Source: Gemmatimonadota bacterium (GTDB lineage: Bacteria; Gemmatimonadota; Gemmatimonadetes; Gemmatimonadales; GWC2-71-9). Taken from it: 33,855 bases of DNA. The notes below the pieces were generated by a model. That model was given only the letters and a program-made list of their open reading frames with translations, did no database searches and was not told where the DNA came from. This document shows, in pieces, positions 23,015 through 31,182 of this stretch; position 1 is the first letter of the stretch; each line of letters starts with the position of its first letter. The stretch covers positions 1-33,855 of the forward strand of contig QHVC01000002.1 of the NCBI GenBank assembly GCA_003222205.1. The letters are read 5' to 3'. Made by a program: the position numbers and the translations under genes.

Positions 23015-25573
23015 ATGCCGACAGACAAGCGGCCCCCCGCCGCTCCGACCGATCCGCTAAGCGCTTACCGCGCCAAACGTTCCGTCGAGCGCACGCCGGA
23101 GCCGGCGGGGCTCGCGTTGCCGCCGACTGCGGCGGGCGGCTTGTTCGTCGTCCACAAGCACGCCGCACGGCGGCTGCACTGGGACCTGCGGCTCGAGATG
23201 GAGGGGGTGCTGCGCTCGTGGGCGGTGCCCAAGGGCCCGTCGCGCAACCCCGCCGACAAACGCCTCGCCGTGCACGTCGAGGACCACCCACTCGAATACG
23301 GCGACTTCGAGGGGATCATCCCCGAAGGCAACTACGGCGCGGGAGCGGTCATCGTCTGGGACCGCGGCACCTGGACGCCGGTGGAGGATCCGCTCGCCGG
23401 GCTCGTGAAGGGGAAGCTGCTCTTCGACCTGAACGGCTACAAGCTCAAGGGCCGCTGGACCCTGGTGAAAATCAAGAAGGGCCAGAAGGAGTGGCTGCTC
23501 ATTAAGGAAAGGGACGCGTACGTCGCGACCAACGGCGACGTGTTCCCCGAAGACTCGGTGCTCTCGGGCTGGACGGTTGAGGAGCTGAAGGAGGGGAAGG
23601 ACCGCGCGGCGCCGATCCGCAAGGAGCTGGAGAAACTCAAGGCGCCGCAGCGGGCAGTGACCGCCAAGGACGTCTCCCCGATGCTCGCCGAGACGCGCGA
23701 GCAGCCGTTCTCGAAAACCGGTTGGGTGTTTGAGCTGAAGCTCGACGGTTACCGCGTGCGCGCCGCCCGCGAGCACGGCGAGGCGCGGATCCTGTCGCGC
23801 AACGGCAACGACCTGACCGCGCTGTTCCCGGAGATCGCGCGGGCGGTCGCGGCGCTGCCGTTCCACGACGTGGTCCTCGACGGCGAGCTGGTCGTCCCCG
23901 ACGAGACCGGGCGGCCCAGCTTCCAGCGCCTCCAGAACCGCGCCAAACAGTCCCGGGCGCTCGACATCCGCCGCGCCGCGGTGGCGACCCCCGCGGTCTT
24001 CTACGCCTTCGACCTCCCGGCGTTCGAGGGCTTCGACCTGCGCGGGCTGCCGCTGGTGAGACGCAAAGAGATCCTGCAGCGCCTGCTGCCGCGCGCCGGT
24101 CCGCTCAAGTTCCTCGAGCACTTCGAGACCAAGGGCGAGGAGCTGTACGAGCGCGTGGTGCAGATGGGGCTCGAGGGGATCATGGCCAAGAAGGCGGACT
24201 CTACCTACCGCTCGGGGCGCTCGGCCAACTGGCTCAAGATCAAAGCCGACAAGACCGGCGAGTTCGTCGTCGTCGGCTATTCGGCGCCGAAGGGCTCGCG
24301 CGGCGGGTTCGGCGCGCTGCATCTCGCAGCCTACGACGGCGGTGAGCGCGGGAGACTGGTGTACGCGGGCCGCGCGGGGAGCGGCTTCACGGCGAAGGAG
24401 TTGAAGGACGTCGCCGCCCAGCTCGAGACGCTGCGGGTCCCCAAGCCACCGGCGGACGGTCCCGTGCCGACGGGGAAGGACCACACCTGGGTCCGGCCCA
24501 AGCTCGTCGCAGAAGTGCGGTACAAGGAGTGGACGGAGGAGGGGCTGCTGCGGCACCCGGTGTTCGTCAGATTCCGCGACGACAAAGATCCCAAAGACTG
24601 CGAATTGCCCAAACAGGGAATGGGGGATGCGGGATGGGTCCCCCCACCGCCCCCTACGCATCCCGCATCCCCCATCCCCCATCCCGAGGTTGTCTTCTCA
24701 AACCTCGACAAAGTCTTCTGGCCCGACGACGGCTACACGAAGGGCGACCTGATCGAGTACTACCGCACCATCTCTCCGTGGCTGCTGCCGTACCTGAAAG
24801 ACCGTCCCGTCGTGCTGACGCGGTTCCCCGACGGCATCGCGGGGAAGTCGTTTTTCCAGAAAGACGCGCCGGGCTTCATCCCCGACTGGATGCGCACCGA
24901 GCGGATGTGGAGCGAGGACGCGCAGCGCGAGATCGACTACTTCGTGTGCGACGACGAAGCGGCCCTCCTCTACCTCGCCAACATGGCGACGATCCCGCTG
25001 CACGTGTGGGCGAGCCGGGTGGGCTCGCTGGAGCGGCCGGACTGGTGCGTCCTGGACCTCGACCCCAAGGAGGCGCCGTTCGAGCACGTCGTCACGGTCG
25101 CGCGGGCCGCCCACCGTTTGTGCGAGGACATCGCGCTGCCGTCGTTCATCAAGACCAGCGGCTCGACCGGCCTGCACGTGCTGCTGCCGCTGGCGCGCCA
25201 GCTCACCTACGAGCAGTGCCGCACGCTGGCGGGGCTCTTGGCGCGCGTCGTGGCGGCCGAGCTGCCGGAGATCTCCACGATCACGCGCCAGGTGGGGAAG
25301 CGCGGCGGCAAGGTGTACATCGACTACGTCCAGAACGGCCACGGGCGGCTGCTCGTCGCGCCGTTCAGCGTGCGGCCGCTGCCGGGGGCGCCGGTGTCGA
25401 TGCCGCTCAAGTGGAGCGAGGTAACGGCGAAGCTCGACATGCGGGCGTTCACGATCAAGACCGCGGTGGCGCGGATGAAGCGGCTCAAGGAGGACCCGCT
25501 GCTGCCGCTGCTCGCGACGGCGCCGGACTTGGCGGGCGCGATCGCGAAGCTGGAGCGGCGGGTCGCGGGCTGA
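23015..25573 (+). CDS. ligD: ATP-dependent DNA ligase D, PE-LIG-POL
   Basis: An 852-residue three-domain enzyme in Pseudomonas-type order. The 3'-phosphoesterase domain (about 40-200) has H47, H55 and D57 in FVVHKHAARRLHWDLR. The ligase domain (about 225-530) has adenylated K242 in ELKLDGYR and motif V WLKIKADKTGEFVVVGY. The polymerase/primase domain (about 560-852) has D681 and D683 in LDLDPKEAPFE and KTSGSTGLHVLLPL. It trims, fills and seals breaks held by Ku. I start at the ATG at 23015; an in-frame ATG at 22998 would add MIETLP, and the track start at 22874 lies inside ku. The LIG-POL linker carries an in-frame hairpin repeat (see 24613-24680). The stop is 8 nt from the convergent DUF4397 gene. 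Confidence 0.97.
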   Translation: MPTDKRPPAAPTDPLSAYRAKRSVERTPEPAGLALPPTAAGGLFVVHKHAARRLHWDLRLEMEGVLRSWAVPKGPSRNPADKRLAVHVEDHPLEYGDFEGIIPEGNYGAGAVIVWDRGTWTPVEDPLAGLVKGKLLFDLNGYKLKGRWTLVKIKKGQKEWLLIKERDAYVATNGDVFPEDSVLSGWTVEELKEGKDRAAPIRKELEKLKAPQRAVTAKDVSPMLAETREQPFSKTGWVFELKLDGYRVRAAREHGEARILSRNGNDLTALFPEIARAVAALPFHDVVLDGELVVPDETGRPSFQRLQNRAKQSRALDIRRAAVATPAVFYAFDLPAFEGFDLRGLPLVRRKEILQRLLPRAGPLKFLEHFETKGEELYERVVQMGLEGIMAKKADSTYRSGRSANWLKIKADKTGEFVVVGYSAPKGSRGGFGALHLAAYDGGERGRLVYAGRAGSGFTAKELKDVAAQLETLRVPKPPADGPVPTGKDHTWVRPKLVAEVRYKEWTEEGLLRHPVFVRFRDDKDPKDCELPKQGMGDAGWVPPPPPTHPASPIPHPEVVFSNLDKVFWPDDGYTKGDLIEYYRTISPWLLPYLKDRPVVLTRFPDGIAGKSFFQKDAPGFIPDWMRTERMWSEDAQREIDYFVCDDEAALLYLANMATIPLHVWASRVGSLERPDWCVLDLDPKEAPFEHVVTVARAAHRLCEDIALPSFIKTSGSTGLHVLLPLARQLTYEQCRTLAGLLARVVAAELPEISTITRQVGKRGGKVYIDYVQNGHGRLLVAPFSVRPLPGAPVSMPLKWSEVTAKLDMRAFTIKTAVARMKRLKEDPLLPLLATAPDLAGAIAKLERRVAG
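24613..24680. repeat. NGGGATG heptamer hairpin inserted in frame in ligD
   Basis: Arms 24620-24636 and 24659-24675 pair perfectly over 17 bp (core TGGGGGATGCGGGATG) around a 22-nt C-rich loop. The arms are built of 7-nt units: GGGGATG, CGGGATG on the left; CATCCCG, CATCCCC, CATCCCC, CATCCCG on the right. It encodes a Gly/Pro/His-rich stretch (about residues 533-556) between the ligase and polymerase domains. Confidence 0.8.
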
Positions 25574-25581
25574 TCGGCCCG

Positions 25582-26376
25582 CTACCAGTTGGTCGTGCTG
25601 CTCAGCAGCGGCCGCTTTGCATCCGTCGAGGAGGTGACGGTGGTGTCGCCCCGGGCGCCGATGGTATAGACGTGCCCGTAGACGAGTGACACGCCGGTCA
25701 CGGTGATCCGGTTCGTCGTCCCGGCCGTGTACCGCGCGCCAAAATCGTACACCCCGGGCGTGATCGTCGCGAACGCCCCCGCGCCCTTGTATGCCACCGC
25801 GGTGCCGACCGCCGTCCAGTGGGCGGTCACCGTGTCGCCGTTGAGCCGCGAGTACAGCGTCAGGGGATCCGCGTTGGGGCTCGCGTGCACGAGCCGCACG
25901 TAGGCGACGGTGTAATCCAGCGGCGCGGGGATCGGATCCTCCACGACGAAGGCGTCCGCCTTCTTGGTCGTGGCATTATAGAAGCCGGTCAGGAAGAAGG
26001 AGTAGAACTTCCCGTCGGCGATCGTCGCGGTGAGCGTGTCGATGGGGAGGTTCTTGTCGGTCGTCGCCGCGATCCGTCCCGTCAGCGAGTACGCCCCCGG
26101 CTCGAGGGCCGAATACAGCCCGCCGTTCCCCACCGCGCCGTACGCCACGCCGTTGGTGGACTCGGTCCCGGTCGCCGAGGAGATGGCCGTCATCTTCGTC
26201 TCATTGGCGTAGAAATTGACCTGGGGGTCGCCCACGCCGTAGTTGAAGAACATGATGCGCGCCGAGGGGACGGGCGCGAGGGGCAGCTGCTGGACCGCGT
26301 TTTTGTCGCAGGCAAGGAGCCCGGCGGCCAGGGCCAGCGCCGCGATCGCCAGAGGTCGGTTCATGGTCCGCGTCAT
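25582..26376 (-). CDS. DUF4397 lipoprotein, third gene of the Sus operon
   Basis: A 264-residue lipoprotein. The ATG at 26376 overlaps the SusD stop (ATGA), so the track start at 26637 is rejected; a second ATG at 26364 is also possible. The signal MNRPLAIAALALAAGLLAC has a lipobox. Two Ig-like DUF4397 units follow: the first with ARIMFFNYGVGDPQVNFYAN, the second with VAYVRLVHASPNADPLTLYSR, each ending in a GAYSLTGR or GVYDFGAR strand. Such proteins often accompany SusCD pairs and may help bind the ligand at the cell surface; that is inference. The protein ends in a short Ser/Thr tail. Confidence 0.88.
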   Translation of the reverse strand: MTRTMNRPLAIAALALAAGLLACDKNAVQQLPLAPVPSARIMFFNYGVGDPQVNFYANETKMTAISSATGTESTNGVAYGAVGNGGLYSALEPGAYSLTGRIAATTDKNLPIDTLTATIADGKFYSFFLTGFYNATTKKADAFVVEDPIPAPLDYTVAYVRLVHASPNADPLTLYSRLNGDTVTAHWTAVGTAVAYKGAGAFATITPGVYDFGARYTAGTTNRITVTGVSLVYGHVYTIGARGDTTVTSSTDAKRPLLSSTTNW

Positions 26377-27953
26377 GGTTCGGTGATCCACAACGGCTTG
26401 GTGTGATAGTTGGCGGCCAGGGCCCCGATGGCGGAGAGGCCGGCCTGGTTCCAGACGTACTCCGAGTTGTACCGCGGCCGGATGCGCTGCACCACGAGGC
26501 CGCCGTTGTCGGGGTAGAGGTTCGCCGGCAGCGGCGGCGCGAAGCCCCGGAACACCTGCTTGCCGCTCACCGAATCGACAGCCGTGTAGCCGTAGCGGCG
26601 CATGTCCATCCAGATCTCGTTGTGTCCCCAGCCCCACAGCGCGATGAACTTCTGGGACAGGACGTGCGACAACGTCAGCGGGCCGGTGGTCGGGACGATG
26701 TTCGTGTCCGCGAGGAAGCTGTCCCGCGCCGCGGCCGAGATCTGCGTCGGCGTCTGGTTGTCATCGAGGTTGCGCGCGTTCACGAACGCGAAGTGGGCGA
26801 TGATGCCGTTCTTGTACGCGGTCATGGCCGCCGCCTGATTCCCCGCCTTGAGCGCGGCTTCCGCCTTGATAAACTGCAGCTCCGCGTAGGTCATCACGGG
26901 GATCCTGGCCCGGTCGGCAAAGAGATACCGGCCCGGCTGGTTGAGCCCGGCCGTTCCCCGATAGCCGAAGAAGTTGTTGGGCTGCTGCATCGTGTCGGTG
27001 ATCGCTCCAAAGCCCACGTTGTTCGGATCGAGGCCGCGGTATTGCCCGTCGAGGGCGGGCGACAGCATGCGACTCATCCGCGGGTCAACCACCCCGCCAA
27101 ACTGCGTGCCGTTCATCAGGCCTAGGACGAACAGGGTCTGCCGGTACGGCGTGATGTTGTTTCTGCTGCGGCCCCAGAAGTTGTAGTCGGCGAAATCCAG
27201 GCTGGTGGCCGGGTAGGCGAGCAGGGCGTCATCGGCATTGCTGGTAAACGAGGAATCGACCGCGGCCATCACCGCCGCGCGATCGTACACGGTCTTGTTA
27301 CTGAAGTGATTCAGCATCAGGGCCTTCATCCCCCACGCCAGCCGGAGCCACTTCACCCGGTCCCCGCCGTAGATATGGTCCCCCTGGGCGAGATAGGTCT
27401 TGTCGACGGCACCGTCGGTGCGCCGCAGCAGCACGATGGCGCTGTCGAGGAGGCGCGCCACCTCCTGATAGGCGTAGTCCTGGGTGTCGTAATCGAAGGA
27501 GGTGCGCGTCGGATCGAAGGCTTCCTTGATGATGATTTCGCCGTGGAGATCGGTCAGCACCTGCCAGCCCCACGCCTTGAGGATGAGCCCGACGCCCAGG
27601 AGGTCCCAGCGCTGCTCGGCCGTGGCCTTGGCGTTCATGTCGATCAGGTTCTGCCCCAGCGACCAGTAGACGTCCCGCCACTGCTGGGCGCCGTTGTCGC
27701 TCGCGGGATCGTAGCCCATCCGGTCCCACGTGCTGCGAATCGTCCCCACGAGCATCCACTCCTGCGCGTACCGGCCCACGAAGCGGCCGTCGAACTGCGG
27801 GGAGGTCACCATCCAGTGCAGCATCGGCGGCAGGTAGAGAATCGCCGACACCGACTGCGGCCCGTTGGGGTTGGTGTTGACGTCCAACCAGTTGTTGCAG
27901 CCGCCGGAGAGGATCACCACGCCCGCCAGCAGCGCCGCGCGTCTCGTGTTCAT
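26373..27953 (-). CDS. SusD/RagB-type outer-membrane nutrient-binding lipoprotein
   Basis: A 526-residue lipoprotein with signal MNTRRAALLAGVVILSGGC (lipid-bearing Cys19). The opening NNWLDVNTNPNGPQSVS is the classic SusD-like start (SusD-like_2 group), and helical TPR-type segments follow, with AELQFIKAEAALKAGNQAAAMTAYKNGI and ALWGWGHNEIWMDMRRYGY late in the sequence. It should cap the SusC pore at the cell surface and capture a large ligand such as a glycan or peptide. SusC ends 2 nt upstream and the DUF4397 gene overlaps its stop, so all three are one operon. No glycoside hydrolase neighbours identify a sugar; peptides are equally possible. Confidence 0.94.
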   Translation of the reverse strand: MNTRRAALLAGVVILSGGCNNWLDVNTNPNGPQSVSAILYLPPMLHWMVTSPQFDGRFVGRYAQEWMLVGTIRSTWDRMGYDPASDNGAQQWRDVYWSLGQNLIDMNAKATAEQRWDLLGVGLILKAWGWQVLTDLHGEIIIKEAFDPTRTSFDYDTQDYAYQEVARLLDSAIVLLRRTDGAVDKTYLAQGDHIYGGDRVKWLRLAWGMKALMLNHFSNKTVYDRAAVMAAVDSSFTSNADDALLAYPATSLDFADYNFWGRSRNNITPYRQTLFVLGLMNGTQFGGVVDPRMSRMLSPALDGQYRGLDPNNVGFGAITDTMQQPNNFFGYRGTAGLNQPGRYLFADRARIPVMTYAELQFIKAEAALKAGNQAAAMTAYKNGIIAHFAFVNARNLDDNQTPTQISAAARDSFLADTNIVPTTGPLTLSHVLSQKFIALWGWGHNEIWMDMRRYGYTAVDSVSGKQVFRGFAPPLPANLYPDNGGLVVQRIRPRYNSEYVWNQAGLSAIGALAANYHTKPLWITEP

Positions 27954-27955
27954 GG

Positions 27956-30900
27956 TCAGAACCCCATCCGGATGCCGAAATTGAAGCCGCGCGGCATGGG
28001 GAAGTTGCCGAAGTCGATCCCCACGCCGCCCGATCCGCCCACCGCGGCGGTGTTGCCGTTCACGATCGGATCGAGCCCCGTGTAGTTGGTGATCAGGAAC
28101 AGGTCGGTGCCCTTGACGAACACGCTGGCGGTGCGCGCGCCCAGGAACCCGTTCGGCAGCTCGTAGCTCAGCTGCACGTCCCGGAGCCGCACCCAGTTGA
28201 TGTCCCGCTCGATGAACAGCTCTTCGCTCATGTTCGTGTAGTAGGACGGGTTCGCACTCGGGACCATGACGATGTTGTTGACCGTCGGGTTGGCGCTGTT
28301 CTCTTTCCCGTCGCGCAACACGCCGTCGATGATCCGCGGCCGGTCGCGATCGAGAGTCTGCAAGCTGAGGCCGTGCGTCGTGAGGAAGTGATCAGTCGCA
28401 TCGAAGACGTCCCCGCCTTTGCGGATGTCCACCAGGAAATCCAGGGTAAAGCGCTTGTAGCGGAGGGTGTTCGTGAGGCCGATCGTAAAGTCCGGCTGGC
28501 GGTCGTAGCCCGGGGTGTTCCCGCAGGCGGCGTCGATGAAGTTGGACGACCGAATCGGCAGGCCGCTCGTCGGGTCGATCAGCAGCTTGCAGTCCTTGTT
28601 CCGGAGATAGAACAGGCCGGTGAGGGACATGGTGGAAAGGCCCGGCATGGTCCCGTTGCGGACGTTCCCATAGAGCCAGGTATCCGAGACGTACGACTCC
28701 GGGATGTTGCGGGGCAGGCCGGTCACGATCTGCCCCGCGCTGAACCAGTTCGCCACGACGTCCCAGGAGAAGGTCGGCTTCAAGACCGGGGTGGCGTGCA
28801 CGACGAGCTCGAGGCCGCGGCTGCGCGTCGACGCGCCGTTCAGATTGAACAGAATGAACCCCGTCCCGTAACTGCCGCGGACGTTTTCGACGATCTGGTC
28901 CTGGGTCACCTTGTGATAGACGGTCCCATCCAGCCCTAGCCGGTTGTTGAAGAAGCTCACCTCCGCGCCGAGCTCCCAGGACTTGGCGAACTCGGGCTTC
29001 AGGGCCAGGTTCGGTCCCCAGAAGCCGTAGCCGTAGCCGCCGAACGCCGTCGTCTTGGCTTCGAGCGCCGGCCGGTACGCGTACGGCCGCGCGTCCTTGC
29101 CGACCTCCGCGTAAGCGGCCCGGACTTTGCCGGTCATGAACCGGGCGACCGCCGGGAAGGCGTCGGAGAACACGAAGCTGGTGGAGATGGATGGATAGAA
29201 GAACGAGTTCCGCGCCACCGGAATGGTCGAGGTCCGGTCATTCCGGCCGGTCACGGTGAGGTACCAGAAGTTCCGGTAGTCAAGCACGGCCTGTCCGAAA
29301 AAGCTCACCAGGCGGCGCTGCTCGATCGTCGTGTGGCTCGTCCGCTTCGTCGGGTCCGTGTTGTTCATGGAAATGAACGTCGGATCCAGGAAATTGCCTC
29401 CGGCCGCGGCATCCGTCGTCGCCTTGTGGTCGGAGATATAGTGACCCAGCAGGCCGCTGATTGAGAAATTGCGGTTGATGGGGTGACTGTTGAAGCTCAG
29501 CACGGTCTGGGCGTCGAGGTTGCGGTTAAACAGGTCCGCCAGGTCGAGGTATCCGTTGAAGGGGGCGCCGGCCGCGCTCTGGGGATCGCGCAGGACGAGG
29601 TTGTTGTTCGTGTACGTGTCGGTGCCGAGATTGGTCTTGAGGCTCCCCCACGAGAACGGCGTGGCGAGGAGGCCGACGTTGACCATCACGCGATTGGTCT
29701 TGGCGTTGATCTTGTTCCTGATCACGTTGTAGTACGGATTGTCCACCTCGCTGGCCGCCGACAGCCCGGTCAGCCGGCGCCGCAGGCCGGACGTCGTGAG
29801 GTAGACCTTCGCGTTGTCCGTCTGAGGCCAGAGCATCAGGTCGATGAGCGGCCCCAAGGTCCCCTTGTACACCTGATCGTTGTTGTCGTAATCGTAGGAC
29901 ATCGAGATGTCGCTGTTCAACCAGCGGGCGATCTGGGCCTGGGAGGCCGCGGTCACGTTGACCCGGCTGTAGCCCGAGTTGGGAACGACGCCATTCTGCT
30001 TGTCGACGGCCGTCCCCAGCCGGTAGTTGACGCGATTGTCCGCCGACGCGCCGCTGAAGGCCAGGGTTTGGTTGACCGTCCCCCCCGTCCTGAGAAAGCC
30101 GTCGATGTTGTCGTAGAAGGTGGTCCCGGCGGGATACGGGGCGCCGAAGTAGTCGAACGAGCCGAGGATTCCGGCCGTCACCGTCGTCGGGCCGTACACC
30201 CGCTGCAGCTGCGGCCGCGCTCGCGTCGCTTCCACCCGGAAACTGCTGCTGTACTGCACGCCGCCGCCGGCCCGTCCCCGCTTGGTCATAATGACGATGG
30301 CGCCGTTGGCCGCATCGATGCCATACAGCGCGGCGGCTTCCGGGCCCTTCAGCACGGTGAGGCTGCCGATATCGTCGGGGTTGAGATCGGCGGCCCGGTT
30401 GGTGAAGTCGACGCCGCGGTTCGAGAACGCCGTGGTCGAATTCGCATCGGACGCGAGCACGCCCGTGTTCAGCGTCCGGTTGTCCATCGGGAGGCCGTCG
30501 ACGATGATCAGCGGCTGGTTGCTGCTGCTGATCGAGCTGACGCCGCGGATGGTGATCGACGAGGACGCGCCCGGCACGCCCGAGGTGCTCGTGACGTCCA
30601 CGCCGGCGATGCGCCCCTGCAACGCATTGACGAAATTCTCTCGCTGCGTTTGGGCGATGTCGCTGCCCTGGAGCGTCTGCTGCGAGGCGCCCTGGGCGCG
30701 CCGCTCGGCGGTCTGCCCCAGCGCCGTCACCTCCACGGCATCGAGGCTCAATGCCACCTGGCGCAGCGCGACGTTGATGACGTCCTCGGCGCCCACCGTG
30801 CGCTCGACCAGTCCGGTCCCGATGAACCGGTACTGCAGTACCTGGCCGACCTCGGCGCGGATCGAATAGTCTCCGGCGTTGTTGCTGTAGGTGCCGGTGC

Positions 30901-31045
30901 CGGTCCCCTTGATCACGATCGACGCGCCGGAGATGGGAGCGCCCTGTTCATTCGTGACCTTACCCGTCACCGTCTTTTGCTGCGCAGGCAGTCGAGCGGC
31001 AAGCAGGGACAATCCCATCAGCACCGTGAGGACGCGTGTGTTCAT
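27956..31045 (-). CDS. SusC/RagA-type TonB-dependent outer-membrane transporter
   Basis: A 1029-residue transporter. Signal MNTRVLTVLMGLSLLAARLPAQ; a carboxypeptidase-regulatory-like domain at about 24-105 (VTGKVTNEQGAPISGASIVIKGTG); a plug at about 110-240 with the SusC signatures LQGRIAGVDVTSTSGVPGAS, ITIRGVSSI and PLIIVDGLPMDN, then TVLKGPEAAALYGIDAANGAI; and a barrel to the terminal aromatic ending NFGIRMGF. It imports SusD-bound substrates using TonB energy. The track start (TTG 31081) is unlikely; I use the ATG at 31045, though it has no Shine-Dalgarno and no obvious -10, so the exact start is uncertain. It is transcribed away from the BNR/VPS10 gene. Confidence 0.95.
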   Translation of the reverse strand: MNTRVLTVLMGLSLLAARLPAQQKTVTGKVTNEQGAPISGASIVIKGTGTGTYSNNAGDYSIRAEVGQVLQYRFIGTGLVERTVGAEDVINVALRQVALSLDAVEVTALGQTAERRAQGASQQTLQGSDIAQTQRENFVNALQGRIAGVDVTSTSGVPGASSSITIRGVSSISSSNQPLIIVDGLPMDNRTLNTGVLASDANSTTAFSNRGVDFTNRAADLNPDDIGSLTVLKGPEAAALYGIDAANGAIVIMTKRGRAGGGVQYSSSFRVEATRARPQLQRVYGPTTVTAGILGSFDYFGAPYPAGTTFYDNIDGFLRTGGTVNQTLAFSGASADNRVNYRLGTAVDKQNGVVPNSGYSRVNVTAASQAQIARWLNSDISMSYDYDNNDQVYKGTLGPLIDLMLWPQTDNAKVYLTTSGLRRRLTGLSAASEVDNPYYNVIRNKINAKTNRVMVNVGLLATPFSWGSLKTNLGTDTYTNNNLVLRDPQSAAGAPFNGYLDLADLFNRNLDAQTVLSFNSHPINRNFSISGLLGHYISDHKATTDAAAGGNFLDPTFISMNNTDPTKRTSHTTIEQRRLVSFFGQAVLDYRNFWYLTVTGRNDRTSTIPVARNSFFYPSISTSFVFSDAFPAVARFMTGKVRAAYAEVGKDARPYAYRPALEAKTTAFGGYGYGFWGPNLALKPEFAKSWELGAEVSFFNNRLGLDGTVYHKVTQDQIVENVRGSYGTGFILFNLNGASTRSRGLELVVHATPVLKPTFSWDVVANWFSAGQIVTGLPRNIPESYVSDTWLYGNVRNGTMPGLSTMSLTGLFYLRNKDCKLLIDPTSGLPIRSSNFIDAACGNTPGYDRQPDFTIGLTNTLRYKRFTLDFLVDIRKGGDVFDATDHFLTTHGLSLQTLDRDRPRIIDGVLRDGKENSANPTVNNIVMVPSANPSYYTNMSEELFIERDINWVRLRDVQLSYELPNGFLGARTASVFVKGTDLFLITNYTGLDPIVNGNTAAVGGSGGVGIDFGNFPMPRGFNFGIRMGF

Positions 31046-31117
31046 AGAGAGGTGGACACGTTGTGGAGGACAGTGAGTCAAGCGCCGGCGGCTCGCGCGA
31101 ACGGTAGGGGGCTGATG

Positions 31118-31174
31118 CTACCGCCGAATCGCGAAGGCCGCCAGGTAGCCGCCCGGCACCGCGGGCGGTAGAAT
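31118..31174 (+). promoter_or_regulatory. TAGAAT promoter with inverted repeats for the BNR/VPS10 gene
   Basis: TAGAAT (31169-31174) ends 8 nt before the ATG at 31183, with no Shine-Dalgarno, a leaderless arrangement. CTACCGCC (31118-31125) is complementary to GGCGGTAG (31164-31171), and CCGCCCG (31149-31155) to CGGGCGG (31162-31168); both right arms run into or up to the -10, so a regulator or DNA structure could block it. Two further GGTAG motifs lie at 31103 and near 31144. Confidence 0.5.
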
Positions 31175-31182
31175 CTGCCGCC

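Noticed and set aside
25574-25581. Terminator between ligD and the DUF4397 gene
   Set aside because: Only 8 nt separate the convergent stops and I see no clear hairpin there.
29483-31171. 562-residue plus-strand ORF opposite SusC
   Set aside because: Shadow of the SusC gene, whose frame shows signal peptide, plug and barrel motifs.
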